Positions 40,350 to 48,723 of a stretch of DNA of 64,000 nt are shown here, piece by piece. Source of the DNA: Azospirillum brasilense (GTDB lineage: Bacteria > Pseudomonadota > Alphaproteobacteria > Azospirillales > Azospirillaceae); NCBI RefSeq assembly GCF_005222205.1, contig NZ_CP032345.1, positions 685,001-749,000 of the forward strand, written 5' to 3'. The notes under the pieces were generated by a model that ran no database searches, was not told the origin of the DNA, and was given only the letters and a program-made list of their open reading frames with translations. The first letter of the stretch is position 1. Each line of letters begins with the position of its first letter. Both the position numbers and the translations under genes were made by a program.

Positions 40350-40494
40350 CTTGTCTCCTTCCTTCTTGTTGTTGGGCAAACTTGCGTTGCCCGAACACGC
40401 CGGAGCCAACATGAAACGAAGCCGACCGTCGCGGGCCTTCTACCATCCTGACAGTACGTGTACGTATATTCAGTAGATGTGGCACGGGGGGCAG

Positions 40495-40518
40495 GTATGA
40501 CCAACCGCACGGTCATAC
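40495..40518. promoter_or_regulatory. Inverted repeat between the motE-like and KGG genes
   Basis: GTATGACC-N8-GGTCATAC, a perfect 8-bp inverted repeat with an eight-base centre. It lies 145 bases upstream of the KGG gene and 34 bases past the motE-like stop codon. There is no T run after it in either direction, so an operator is more likely than a terminator. Confidence 0.45.
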
Positions 40519-40551
40519 CCGACTTGCCGTCATCGCAATCAAAGGGCGTAT

Positions 40552-41523
40552 TCAGTTCCTCTGTGCCGCGGGCACACCGCGCCGCTCGATAAGCGCGGAG
40601 GTCAGTTCCTTGGCCTTCAGAGGGTCCATCGCGGCCAGGATCGGCGCCGTCTTGGTTTCCTTCATCTTCTCCACCACCCCCAGCAGGACGGGCATGTCCA
40701 GCTCCTCGAAAATGCGGGCGGCTTCCTTGGGCTTCATCGTCTCATAGATCTTCACGAGGCTTTCGAGCTGCGCGGTCTGCTTCTCGTCGCCCTGGCGCAT
40801 CAGCTTCTGGATATCGGTGCGGACCTTCTCCATCTCCTGCACCTTCTGATCGATGCGCTTCTCGGCAGCCGTCAGCAGGGCCTCGCGCTGCTCCAGTTCC
40901 TTGGTGCGGCGCTCGATCTCGGCGCGGCGTTCGGCGAAATGCTGGAGAAGCTCCTCGTTCTTCACCGGACCGAGGGCGGCGTTGTCCGGCGGCGTCGGGT
41001 TGGGTGGCGCGCCGTTGCTGGATCCGCCCTGGGCCGGTTCGGGCGAGGGCTTGGCACCGTTGGCGGCGAGCTGCATGGGCGGCGCCGGAACGGCGCTCTG
41101 CCCCTGGGCGAGGGTCGCCGGGAACTCCGGCAGGCGGGCGTCGCGCGTGGTGATCCGCCACAGGTCGCCGACGCGCACCCCCAGCATCAGGACGGCGACG
41201 AAGATGGTCAGGGGCAGGATGCGGAACCGCCACGCCTTCATCTTCTCGCGCATCCGCTCCGACAGCGGGCGCCGCGGAACGGCCGGCTTGCGCTTGGCTT
41301 TCGCCTTCCCCTTGGCCTTCGGCTTCGCCCTGGCAGCGGATTGGGTGGCGGCTTGGGTGGCGGCTTGGGCGGCGGCTTGGGCAGCACCCGGAGCCGGCGG
41401 CTGACCGGCCACGCTCGGACTGGTGCGGACGCCGGTCGGGGTGGCACCGGCCGGGCGGATCACGACCTTGGGCTCCCCGCCGGCTGCGGCGGTCGCGCCT
41501 TTCGTGCTGGTGGCGTCGCTCAT
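40552..41523 (-). CDS. MotE-like protein (MgtE-N domain, coiled coil)
   Basis: 323 residues. A 95-residue Ala/Pro/Lys-rich N-terminal tail, one membrane helix (about 99-117), a periplasmic Pro-rich linker, a coiled coil (about 190-250) and a C-terminal MgtE-N-like domain (YETMKPKEAARIFEELDMPVLLGVVEKMKETKTAPILAAMDPLKAKELTSAL split by short linkers). This plan matches MotE, the periplasmic chaperone for MotC in rhizobia, and it ends the fliL-fliM-DUF6468 operon with a four-base overlap. The long basic N-terminal tail is unusual. Confidence 0.8.
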   Translation of the reverse strand: MSDATSTKGATAAAGGEPKVVIRPAGATPTGVRTSPSVAGQPPAPGAAQAAAQAATQAATQSAARAKPKAKGKAKAKRKPAVPRRPLSERMREKMKAWRFRILPLTIFVAVLMLGVRVGDLWRITTRDARLPEFPATLAQGQSAVPAPPMQLAANGAKPSPEPAQGGSSNGAPPNPTPPDNAALGPVKNEELLQHFAERRAEIERRTKELEQREALLTAAEKRIDQKVQEMEKVRTDIQKLMRQGDEKQTAQLESLVKIYETMKPKEAARIFEELDMPVLLGVVEKMKETKTAPILAAMDPLKAKELTSALIERRGVPAAQRN

Positions 41524-42218
41524 CCGACCCCCTTGCCGGCGTTCTCGATGGCTTGCAGAAGTTCACGCTCGGCGCGGGACAGACTCTCGCCCTCGCGCAG
41601 GATGGGATCGGGCGCCGGAGCGGGGCGGCGCGCCAGGGACTCGGCCCGCGACGGATCGGCGCGCAGCGGCTCGTTCCGGAACGCGGCGGAACGCAGCGGC
41701 GGCAGGTCGTCGTGATCGTCGTGGTCGATGGGGCCGTGATCGTGGAGATCGTGGTCGTCGTGATCGTGATCGTCGTCGTGACCGTGATCATCCTCGACGA
41801 TCGGGCGCGGAGCGACGGCCGGACGCGACGCGACGGGCGGACGGGCGGACAGGCCGGGGCGCGCCGCCGGACGGGCCGCCGGACCGGGCTTCGGCCGTTC
41901 CCCGCCAACGTTGCCCAACCGGTTCGCCATGGCGTCGGCGGCCTCGATCATGAATTCCAGCTCGTCGCGCAGGGTCTGCGCCTTGGCGACCGTGCGCTGG
42001 AGGTCGTCGCCGGTCTCATGGGCGGTCTTCTTCAAGCCGCGCACGCCGGTTTCGGCGCGCGACATGGCCTCGTTCAGGCCGCGCACCAGCTCGGCCATCT
42101 CGCCGCGGCTCTCGCGCAGCTTGATGATCTGCCGGTTGAGGATGATCGCATAGGCGATGGTCGCGGCGAGCAGCCCCACCATCACCAGATCGAGGACGAG
42201 CGTGAGGGTCGGGCTCAT
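41520..42218 (-). CDS. DUF6468 protein with a His/Asp-rich stretch
   Basis: 232 residues from the ATG at 42218, overlapping the fliM stop codon by four bases. An N-terminal membrane helix (about 4-27) is followed by a coiled coil (28-95) with KTAHETGDDLQRTVAKAQTLRDELEFM, a Pro/Ala linker, and an extreme acidic/His stretch at about 143-171 with nine His and fifteen Asp. The C-terminal SRAERELLQAIENAGKG is conserved-looking. The family is found in alphaproteobacterial flagellar operons; its function is unknown. The His/Asp stretch looks metal-binding. Confidence 0.8.
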   Translation of the reverse strand: MSPTLTLVLDLVMVGLLAATIAYAIILNRQIIKLRESRGEMAELVRGLNEAMSRAETGVRGLKKTAHETGDDLQRTVAKAQTLRDELEFMIEAADAMANRLGNVGGERPKPGPAARPAARPGLSARPPVASRPAVAPRPIVEDDHGHDDDHDHDDHDLHDHGPIDHDDHDDLPPLRSAAFRNEPLRADPSRAESLARRPAPAPDPILREGESLSRAERELLQAIENAGKGVG

Positions 42219-43297
42219 AGCCGCATGACCTCCTGCTTGGGCAGCTCCCGCTCGATCCGCACGGCGATGTGCCCGCCCTTGCGGCCCATGCGGCCTTGGA
42301 ACATGGAAACGTCGCCGCAGCGCAGCTCGATGGTGCCGTCCGGCGTGGCGTTCAGAAGGATTCGCGTGCCGACGCGCCAGTTCAGCACGTCGTGCAGGGT
42401 CATGGTCACCTCGTCCAGCACCGCGGAGATGTCCACGTCGGTGACCAGCAGTTCCGAGGCGAGGTGGGTTTCCCAGATCGAGTCGCGGCCGAACTTCTCG
42501 CCCATGAACATCTGGAGCAGAAGCTCGCGCACCGGCTCCAGCGTCGCGTAGGGGATCATCAGCTCCAGGCGGCCGCCGCGATCCTCCATGTCGATGCGCA
42601 GCTTGACCAGCACCGCCGCGTTGGCCGGGCGCGCGATGGTCGCGAAGCGCGGGTTGGTCTCCAGCCGGTCGAAACGGAAGGTGACGGGCGACAGCGGGTC
42701 GAAGGCGGCGGACAGGTCGGACAGCACCACATGGACCATGCGCTCGACGAGGTTGCGCTCGATGGTCGTGTAGGGGCGGCCTTCGATGCGCATCGCCGCG
42801 GTGCCGCGCCGTCCGCCCAGCAGCACGTCCACGATGGAGTAGATCAGCGCCGAGTCCACGACCATCAGGCCGTAGTTGTCCCACTCCTCCGCCTTGAAGA
42901 CGGACAGCATCGCCGGCAGCGGGATCGAGTTCAGATAGTCGCCGAAGCGCACCGAGGAGATCTGGTCGAGGCTGACCTCGACGTTGTCGGAGGTGAAGTT
43001 GCGCAAGGACGTGGACATCATGCGGACGAGGCGGTCGAAGACCACCTCCAGCATGGGCAGGCGTTCGTAGTTGACCAGCGCCGAGTTGACCAGCGCCATG
43101 ATGCCGGAGTTGTCGCCGTCGCCGGCCCCGCCCTGGTCGAAGCCGAGCAGGCTGTCGATCTCGTCCTGGTTGAGGACGCGGGTCGAACCGCCGCCGCCCA
43201 TGTCCGCCATGTCGCCCATGTCGCCGCTGTCCTCGGCGAGGGCGGCCCACTCGGCGGCAAGGCGTTCTTCTTCGCTCAGTTCCTCGGTGTTGCTCAT
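42215..43297 (-). CDS. fliM: Flagellar motor switch protein FliM
   Basis: 360 residues. The N-terminal CheY-P-binding peptide is NQDEIDSLLGFD (about 43-54). The middle domain contains the GGXGXR-like region around RRGTAAMRIEGRPYTTIERNL, and the C-terminal SpoA domain ends RMGRKGGHIAVRIERELPK. An acidic/Met/Gly tract (DSGDMGDMADMGGGG) precedes the CheY peptide, as an extra linker. It is the C-ring subunit that reads CheY-P and sets rotation. It lies 18 bases after fliL. Confidence 0.96.
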   Translation of the reverse strand: MSNTEELSEEERLAAEWAALAEDSGDMGDMADMGGGGSTRVLNQDEIDSLLGFDQGGAGDGDNSGIMALVNSALVNYERLPMLEVVFDRLVRMMSTSLRNFTSDNVEVSLDQISSVRFGDYLNSIPLPAMLSVFKAEEWDNYGLMVVDSALIYSIVDVLLGGRRGTAAMRIEGRPYTTIERNLVERMVHVVLSDLSAAFDPLSPVTFRFDRLETNPRFATIARPANAAVLVKLRIDMEDRGGRLELMIPYATLEPVRELLLQMFMGEKFGRDSIWETHLASELLVTDVDISAVLDEVTMTLHDVLNWRVGTRILLNATPDGTIELRCGDVSMFQGRMGRKGGHIAVRIERELPKQEVMRL

Positions 43298-43315
43298 GGC
43301 CCGTTTCCGCCGCCC

Positions 43316-43837
43316 CTACTGGACCAGCATTTCCTTGAACAGAACGTCCTTGACCTTCACCGGATGGGCGGAGGCGGTGATCCGCATCAGCAGCTCCTGG
43401 CGCAGGCGGTACATGCCGGCCGACCCCTTCAGATCCTCCAGCCGCAGTTCGCGCAGATAGACCTGGAAGTTGTCGATGATGCGCGGCAGCACATGCTCGA
43501 TCGCCGGTATGTCCTCGCCCTTGGCGAGCTGGATCGAGATCTTGATCTTCAGGAAGGCCGGACGCTTGCCGCTGCTGTTCAGGTTCACCAGCATGTCCGG
43601 CAGGTCGTAGAAGACCGGTGCGGCGTGGAGGTCGGGCTGCGCCGGCTCCGCCGGCACCTCCGCGTGCTCCTCCTTCTTGCCGAGCAGCGAATCGAGCAGG
43701 CCGCTGAAATAGACGCCCGCCCCGGCGCCGATCAGCAGCACCAGCGGCAGGATGACGAACAGGACCAGCTTCTTGCCGCTGAATTTCTTGCGCGGCAGGC
43801 CATCGGTCGGAACGTCGTCTTCAGCGTGCGCGGTCAT
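43316..43837 (-). CDS. fliL: Flagellar basal body protein FliL
   Basis: 173 residues. A single membrane helix (about 27-48), then a periplasmic SPFH-like domain (FYDLPDMLVNLNSSGKRPAFLKIKISIQL split over the strand pair, EHVLPRIIDNFQVYLREL) ending VKDVLFKEMLVQ, as in all FliL proteins. FliL rings surround the stator. It is the first gene of the fliL-fliM-DUF6468-motE-like operon. The upstream region has a GTTAAC half site and a CTATC-TTTCG-GATAG inverted repeat. Confidence 0.95.
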   Translation of the reverse strand: MTAHAEDDVPTDGLPRKKFSGKKLVLFVILPLVLLIGAGAGVYFSGLLDSLLGKKEEHAEVPAEPAQPDLHAAPVFYDLPDMLVNLNSSGKRPAFLKIKISIQLAKGEDIPAIEHVLPRIIDNFQVYLRELRLEDLKGSAGMYRLRQELLMRITASAHPVKVKDVLFKEMLVQ

Positions 43838-43889
43838 GGAATCCTAAGCGCGAGCGGTGGCGGAGCGTGGCCTTACCAGCCCAGCAACC

Positions 43890-43908
43890 CTATCTTTCGG
43901 ATAGTTAA
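43890..43908 (-). promoter_or_regulatory. Inverted repeat and CtrA half site upstream of fliL
   Basis: CTATC-TTTCG-GATAG inverted repeat overlapping GTTAA, 53 bases before the fliL start. A related AACCCTATC-N-TT...GTTAA arrangement occurs upstream of sciP at 54603-54628. It may be a promoter or CtrA-type binding region. Confidence 0.35.
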
Positions 43909-44263
43909 CAAAGCCTTTCAGGCAGGGTCCGGGGCTGTGACAGACGTGCAACCACAGGCGGCGGCACGGTTCTTGATTGGGGCATCGCCGGAAATCCCGG
44001 TCAACCGAGGAGCGAACGCCCGAGCCACGCCCGCCACCCCATCCGCATCACCCCGCTCCGCCTCGTCCGCCACCCGTCCGCCCGCCTCCGGCGGAGGGAG
44101 CGGCCTTGCGATCCGCGCGCCGCCCGCGCCGCGGCAACGGGGCGCTTTTGCCCGGCGTCGGGCGGCAGCCCTTGCCATCCCACCGGCAGTTCTTGCCCGG
44201 CAGGGGATTCCCCGGCGGCGGCGGCGACCTCCTACGCCGCGCTTCCAGCCGTCATCCATCCTG

Positions 44264-44278
44264 GCACGCGCCGTGCAT
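44264..44278 (+). promoter_or_regulatory. Sigma-54 promoter of flgF
   Basis: TGGCAC-GCGCC-GTGC, one mismatch to the -24/-12 consensus TGGCAC-N5-TTGC, ending 53 bases before the flgF ATG. Similar elements precede flgI and fliK. Confidence 0.7.
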
Positions 44279-44331
44279 TGCCATTTGCGCCGGTCGGAAC
44301 GCTCCCCCGGCCGGAATGGAAGAGGCCGCCG

Positions 44332-45054
44332 ATGGAAAACCCGATCTACGTGTCCCTGTCGCGTCAGATGACCCTGCGCCGCCAGTTGGACGTGATCTCG
44401 AACAACATCGCGAACATGAACACCACGGGCTTCAAGCAGCAGCGCATGCTGTTCACGGAGTTCCTGGAGCGGCCGGGCATGCACGAGCAGATCAGCTTCG
44501 TGCAGGACCGCGCCGTGGTGCGCGACCTCTCGGCGGGCGGCATGATGCAGACCGGCAACCCGCTGGATCTGGCGCTGACCGGCCACGGCTACTTCACGGT
44601 CGATACGGCGAGCGGCCCGCGCTACACCCGCGCCGGCAACTTCCGCCTGAACGACCAGCGCCAGATCGTCGACGGCGGCGGCCTGCCGGTGCTGGGCGAC
44701 AACGGCCAGCCGCTCGCCATCCCGAACGGCACCAAGGACATCATGGTGTCCGGCGACGGCACCGTCTCCACCGAGCTGGGGCAGGTCGGCCGCCTGAACA
44801 TCGTCACCTTCCGCAACGAGCAGCTGATGACCGAGGTCGGCGCCGGCCTCTACGTCAGCGACGAGGAGCCGCAGGCGGCCCCCGCCGACACGAAGGTGGC
44901 ACAGGGAATGCTAGAGAATTCCAACGTGAAGCCGGTGGTCGAGATGACGGCGCTGATCGAAATCCAGCGCCAGTACCAGTCGAACCAGAAGCTGATCGAG
45001 AACGAGCACGAGCGCATCCGCAGCGCCATCCAGAAGCTGGGCCGCACGGCCTGA
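44332..45054 (+). CDS. flgF: Flagellar proximal rod protein FlgF
   Basis: 240 residues from the ATG at 44332 (MENPIYVSLSRQMTLRRQLD), which lies downstream of the sigma-54 promoter. Axial N-terminal motif LDVISNNIANMNTTGFKQQR, D1 region GNPLDLALTGHGYFTVDTASGPRYTRAGNF split in two, and C-terminal motif VVEMTALIEIQRQYQSNQKL. It is first in a flgF-flgG-flgA-flgH cluster. AGAGG precedes the start. Confidence 0.95.
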   Translation: MENPIYVSLSRQMTLRRQLDVISNNIANMNTTGFKQQRMLFTEFLERPGMHEQISFVQDRAVVRDLSAGGMMQTGNPLDLALTGHGYFTVDTASGPRYTRAGNFRLNDQRQIVDGGGLPVLGDNGQPLAIPNGTKDIMVSGDGTVSTELGQVGRLNIVTFRNEQLMTEVGAGLYVSDEEPQAAPADTKVAQGMLENSNVKPVVEMTALIEIQRQYQSNQKLIENEHERIRSAIQKLGRTA

Positions 45055-45079
45055 TCGACCGCGTAAAGGAGCAAGAACC

Positions 45080-45865
45080 ATGCGCAGCCTCGCCATCGGC
45101 GCCACCGGCATGATCGCCCAGCAGCTGAACGTCGAAACCATCTCGAACAACATCGCCAACGCGACGACGACCGGCTTCAAGAAGCAGCGGGCCGAGTTCC
45201 AGGATCTGCTCTACCAGAACTTCCGCCGCATCGGCTCCACCTCGTCGGACGCCGGCACCATCGTGCCGACCGGCGTGCAGGTGGGTGCGGGCGTGCGCGT
45301 CGCCGCGGTGGCCCGCGTGCTGGAGCAGGGCAACCTGACCGTCACCGACAACAAGCTGGACGTCGCCGTCAACGGCTCCGGCTATTTCCAGGTGCAGCTC
45401 CCCAGCGGCGACACGGCCTACACCCGCGCCGGCAATTTCAAGCTGTCCCCGGAGGGCATCATCGTCACCGCCGACGGCTATCCGGTGCAGCCGGCGATCA
45501 CCATCCCGGCGGAAGCGGTGGACGTCGCCATCAACGCCTCGGGCGAGGTGATGGTGAAGCTGGACGGCCAGGTGGCCCAGCAGAATGTCGGCCAGCTCCA
45601 GCTCGCCACCTTCGCCAACGCGGCCGGCCTGGAGGCCGTCGGCGACAACCTGTTCCTGCAGACCGGCGCGTCGGGCGAGGCGGTCGGCGGCAACCCCGGC
45701 GCCCCCGGCTTCGGCCGCGTGGTGCAGGGCGCGCTGGAGACCTCCAACGTCAACATCGTGCAGGAGATCACCACCCTGATCTCGGCCCAGCGCGCCTACG
45801 AGATGAACTCCAAGGTCATCAAGACCACCGACGAGATGATGCAGCAGGCTTCGCAGCTCCGCTGA
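45080..45865 (+). CDS. flgG: Flagellar distal rod protein FlgG
   Basis: 261 residues, exactly the usual length. N-terminal MRSLAIGATGMIAQQLNVE and SNNIANATTTGFKKQRAEFQ; the FlgG-specific segment LYQNFRRIGSTSSDAG follows; the C terminus has SNVNIVQEITTLISAQRAYEMNSKV. AAAGGAG precedes the ATG, 25 bases after flgF. It forms the distal rod through the P and L rings. Confidence 0.97.
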   Translation: MRSLAIGATGMIAQQLNVETISNNIANATTTGFKKQRAEFQDLLYQNFRRIGSTSSDAGTIVPTGVQVGAGVRVAAVARVLEQGNLTVTDNKLDVAVNGSGYFQVQLPSGDTAYTRAGNFKLSPEGIIVTADGYPVQPAITIPAEAVDVAINASGEVMVKLDGQVAQQNVGQLQLATFANAAGLEAVGDNLFLQTGASGEAVGGNPGAPGFGRVVQGALETSNVNIVQEITTLISAQRAYEMNSKVIKTTDEMMQQASQLR

Positions 45866-45909
45866 TTTCGGCACCGCCGTAAGGCTCGTCTTTGCAAGGA
45901 AGTCCCGCC

Positions 45910-46692
45910 ATGCCCCGCCCCGCCCTGCGCATCCTCGGCACCGCCGCCCTTCTCGCCGCCGCCCTCGCCGGCGGCCAGACGGTCATTGCCCGGACGGCCC
46001 TCGCCCAGACGATGGACGGCGCCGCCTCGCCGGCGGCGCAGGCGGTCGTCTACAGCCCGGCCCATGTCGAGGCGGTGCTGTCCGACGCGCTGTCCCGCCA
46101 GATCACCACGGGACGCCTGCAGATGGAGCTGGACAACCGGGCGGTGGAACTACGCGCCCCGGCGGGCGCCGGCAGCCTGACGGTGGAGAACCTTTACTAC
46201 AACCCGGCGCAGGGCCGCTTCGCCGCGGAGGTGATCGTGGCCGACACCCGCCCGGCCGTGCGCCTCCCGGTGTCGGGCCGCGCCTACGGCGTGGTCCAGG
46301 TGCCGGTCCTGTCGCGGCGCATCGCGCCCGGCGACGTGATCGGCCCCGGCGACGTGGATTGGCAGGACGTGCGCGCCGACCTCGCCGGCAGCGACATCGC
46401 CGCCACCGACGCCCAGCTCATCGGCCTGACGCCGCGGCGCGGCGTCCCGGTGAACCAGCCGGTCCGGCTGCGCGACCTGCAGTCGCCGCGGGTCGTGGAC
46501 AAGGGCGCGCTGGTCACCATCACGCTGGCCACCGAGAACCTGACCCTGTCGGCCCAGGGCAAGGCCCTGCAGGACGGTGGCCGGGGCGACGTGATCCGCG
46601 TCATCAACACCCAGTCGAACCGCATCCTCGAAGCGACCGTCGCCGGCCCCAACATCGTCGCCGTGGCAAAGCCCGGCGTCATTGCGAAGTAA
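45910..46692 (+). CDS. flgA: Flagellar P-ring assembly chaperone FlgA
   Basis: 260 residues from the ATG at 45910, which follows AAGGAAG. Signal peptide 1-33 (ALALAGGQ-like, ending TALA), then two beta-rich domains with the SAF-type C-terminal part (VPVLSRRIAPGDVIGPGDVDW, GLTPRRGVPVNQPVRLRDL) ending in VTITLATENLTLSAQGKAL and NTQSNRILEATVAG. FlgA helps FlgI form the P ring in the periplasm. It lies 44 bases after flgG and 12 bases before flgH. Confidence 0.94.
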   Translation: MPRPALRILGTAALLAAALAGGQTVIARTALAQTMDGAASPAAQAVVYSPAHVEAVLSDALSRQITTGRLQMELDNRAVELRAPAGAGSLTVENLYYNPAQGRFAAEVIVADTRPAVRLPVSGRAYGVVQVPVLSRRIAPGDVIGPGDVDWQDVRADLAGSDIAATDAQLIGLTPRRGVPVNQPVRLRDLQSPRVVDKGALVTITLATENLTLSAQGKALQDGGRGDVIRVINTQSNRILEATVAGPNIVAVAKPGVIAK

Positions 46693-46704
46693 GGAGAAAG
46701 CTCC

Positions 46705-47490
46705 ATGCGCGCCTTCAAGATGCCCGCCCCCACCAACACCGCCCGCACGGCTTTCCGCTTCGCTCTGCTCGCCGCCGTCGCCGCCGGCCTCCCCGCCTGC
46801 AACGCCATGTCGCGCGTGGCGGACATCGGCTCCGCTCCGGAACTCACCAAGATCAAGGACCCGCAGGCCCAGCCCGGCTACCAGCCGGTCAGCCTGCCGA
46901 TGCCCACCCCGCTGCCGACGGAGCGCAACCCGAACTCCCTGTGGCGGACCGGCGCCAAGGCCTTCTTCAAGGACCAGCGCGCGTCCAAGGTCGGCGACCT
47001 GCTGACCGTGGACATCCAGATCAACGATCAGGCCCAGCTCAACAACCAGACCACCCGCACCCGCGGCAATTCCGAGAAGGCCGGCATGCCGAGCTTCCTC
47101 GGCTTCGAAGGCAAGGCCCTGCAGCGCGCGCTGCCCGACGGGGTGAGCGCCGACAGCCTGCTGGACCTTTCCAGCTCGACCTCCAACGACGGCAAGGGCG
47201 CCATCAACCGCAAGGAGCAGATCACCCTGAAGGTGGCCGCCCTGGTCACCCAGAGCCTGCCCAACGGCAACATGGTCATCCAAGGCCGGCAGGAGGTCCG
47301 CGTGAACTACGAGGTGCGCGACCTCATCATCACCGGCGTGATCCGGCCCGAGGACATCACCGCGCAGAACACCATCAGCTACGAGAAGGTTGCCGAGGCC
47401 CGCATCTCCTACGGTGGGCGTGGTCAGATCACCGACGTGCAGCAGCCGCGCTACGGCCAGCAGCTCTTCGACATCATCATGCCCTTCTGA
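46705..47490 (+). CDS. flgH: Flagellar L-ring lipoprotein FlgH
   Basis: 261 residues. Lipoprotein signal with lipobox GLPAC (Cys32). Core motifs NSLWRTGAKAFFKDQRASKVGDLLTV (as NSLWR and FFKDQRASKVGD), NLVIQG-like NMVIQGRQEVRVNYEVRDLIITGVIRPEDI (read in parts), and RISYGGRGQITDVQQPRYGQQLFD at the end. It forms the outer-membrane ring. AAGGAG precedes the ATG. It ends the flgF-G-A-H cluster. Confidence 0.96.
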   Translation: MRAFKMPAPTNTARTAFRFALLAAVAAGLPACNAMSRVADIGSAPELTKIKDPQAQPGYQPVSLPMPTPLPTERNPNSLWRTGAKAFFKDQRASKVGDLLTVDIQINDQAQLNNQTTRTRGNSEKAGMPSFLGFEGKALQRALPDGVSADSLLDLSSSTSNDGKGAINRKEQITLKVAALVTQSLPNGNMVIQGRQEVRVNYEVRDLIITGVIRPEDITAQNTISYEKVAEARISYGGRGQITDVQQPRYGQQLFDIIMPF

Positions 47491-48093
47491 GGACGGTCCA
47501 GGAACGCTGGGCCGGAACGCAACGGCACATCGATGTGGAAGGGACACCAATCCCTTCCGGAGCGATGGGCGGGGGCCCTCGGCCGTTTCCCCACACACTG
47601 CGATCGGGCAGTTTCTGCAGCCCGGCCGGATTTGCCGCGCCGTTCCTGCCTCCCCCTTCCCGCCCCCATCGGCGTCCCGTCACCGCGGGCCTGCCCCCGC
47701 CTACCGGCGCCCGCATTGCATCGGTCCGCGTCAGGACGTCCGCGCGCAAAAGCGCCACACCGAAGGGCGAGGCGTCATCGGAAGACGTTCGTCTTTTTGT
47801 GGTGGGGACGGCAGGGAGTGGCAAGCCGTTTCCCAGGCTGGCCGGGACCGGCCGGGACCGGTAGTTTGACGGCTCATTGCAGCGGGCTCGCGGCCGGCCC
47901 GAGCGAACCAAGCTCCGACAGAGGGGCGGGCCGCCCATTCCTCAGCCCTTGACCCTCAGCCAGGATGCCGCCGGGCGTGCGGCCGGTCCGACGGTGATGA
48001 CCGCCGCGACACGCCCCCTCACGGACAAAAACCCCCGCCGGGATCGGAGGGGGCCTGTCCAAGGCGCGGCCAATGACGCGGGCAACCGCCGCG
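47491..48093. other. Convergent gap of 603 bases between flgH and dksA
   Basis: Just after flgH are a palindrome CACATCGATGTG (47526-47537) and a stem GGAAGGGA-CACCAA-TCCCTTCC (47537-47558) without a T run, possibly the flgH terminator. Around 47840-47865 GGCCGGGACC is repeated in tandem. The dksA terminator is at 48027-48053. Open frames in the gap have the irregular amino-acid content of non-coding GC-rich DNA; no gene is called. Confidence 0.5.
48027..48055 (-). terminator. Terminator of dksA
   Basis: On the minus strand, a CCCCC / GGGGG stem with a twelve-base loop is followed by TTTTT, 40 bases past the dksA stop codon. Confidence 0.75.
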
Positions 48094-48513
48094 TCAGTCG
48101 TCGCGCTGGGTGCGCTCCATGCGCTCGTGCCGCTCCTGGGCTTCCAGGCTCAGCGTCGCGATGGGACGGGCGTCGAGGCGGCGGACGGAGATGGGCTCCC
48201 CCGTTTCCTCGCAATAGCCGTAGGAGCCATCCTGCAACCGCTCCAGCGCCGCGTCGATCTTGGAGATCAGCTTGCGCTCGCGGTCGCGGGTGCGGAGTTC
48301 CAGCGCCCGGTCGGTCTCCGCCGACGCGCGGTCGGCGATGTCCGGTTCCTGGATGCCGCCTTCCTGAAGGCTGCTCAGGGTCTCGCTGGATTCGGCCAGC
48401 AGCTCCGCGCGCCAGCGCAGCAGCTTCTGGCGGAAATATTCCCGCATCACGGGATTCATGAACTCCTCGTCTTCCGACGGGGTGTAGTTCTTAGGCAGAA
48501 GCGGAGACGACAT
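48094..48513 (-). CDS. dksA: RNA polymerase-binding protein DksA
   Basis: 139 residues from the ATG at 48513 (MSSPLLPKNYTPSEDEEFMN); the upstream extension is not conserved. Long coiled coil (about 35-110) with the tip sequence DIADRASAETDRALE, whose Asp residues act in the RNA polymerase channel. The C-terminal zinc-finger region YGYCEETGEPISVRRLDARPIATLSLEAQ retains only one of the four Cys, a form common in alphaproteobacteria. It works with ppGpp at stringent promoters. A ppGpp hydrolase is at 11935-12486. Confidence 0.94.
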   Translation of the reverse strand: MSSPLLPKNYTPSEDEEFMNPVMREYFRQKLLRWRAELLAESSETLSSLQEGGIQEPDIADRASAETDRALELRTRDRERKLISKIDAALERLQDGSYGYCEETGEPISVRRLDARPIATLSLEAQERHERMERTQRDD

Positions 48514-48723
48514 CCGAGAGCATCCAACGCAAAAGGGTGATCCGGGCGGCGCGGAGTATAGGTAGGCGCATCGGCAACCGCAACCCTGCGCTTCGCCTAT
48601 CGAAGCGCGAACAAGCCCTTGGAGAAGCAAAGTTTTGTGAAACGCTCGGCGATGACCGTATGGCCGATGCCGAAAAGCCGGTCCTAGGACCGGGGCCGCG
48701 GGCGGCGAAGCCGGAAAAGGCGC

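Larger units (their letters stand above)
43838..44331. other. Divergent fliL/flgF intergenic region, 494 bases
   Basis: Near fliL is CTATC-TTTCG-GATAG (43890-43904) directly followed by GTTAAC, a CtrA half site. Near flgF is a sigma-54 promoter (44264-44278). In between, about 300 bases of very GC-rich sequence hold open frames on both strands with no recognisable content and no ribosome sites; I see no gene there. Confidence 0.55.

Noticed and set aside
39822..40451. Plus-strand frame over the KGG gene
   Set aside because: Antisense to a well-supported gene; its repeats merely mirror the KGG repeats.
41520..43250. 576-codon minus-strand frame
   Set aside because: Only the part from 42218 is the DUF6468 protein; the upstream part is an out-of-frame reading of fliM.
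43918..44331. Genes in the fliL/flgF gap
   Set aside because: Open frames exist on both strands but are Arg/Ala/Pro/Gly-rich without motifs or ribosome sites, and a sigma-54 promoter lies within.
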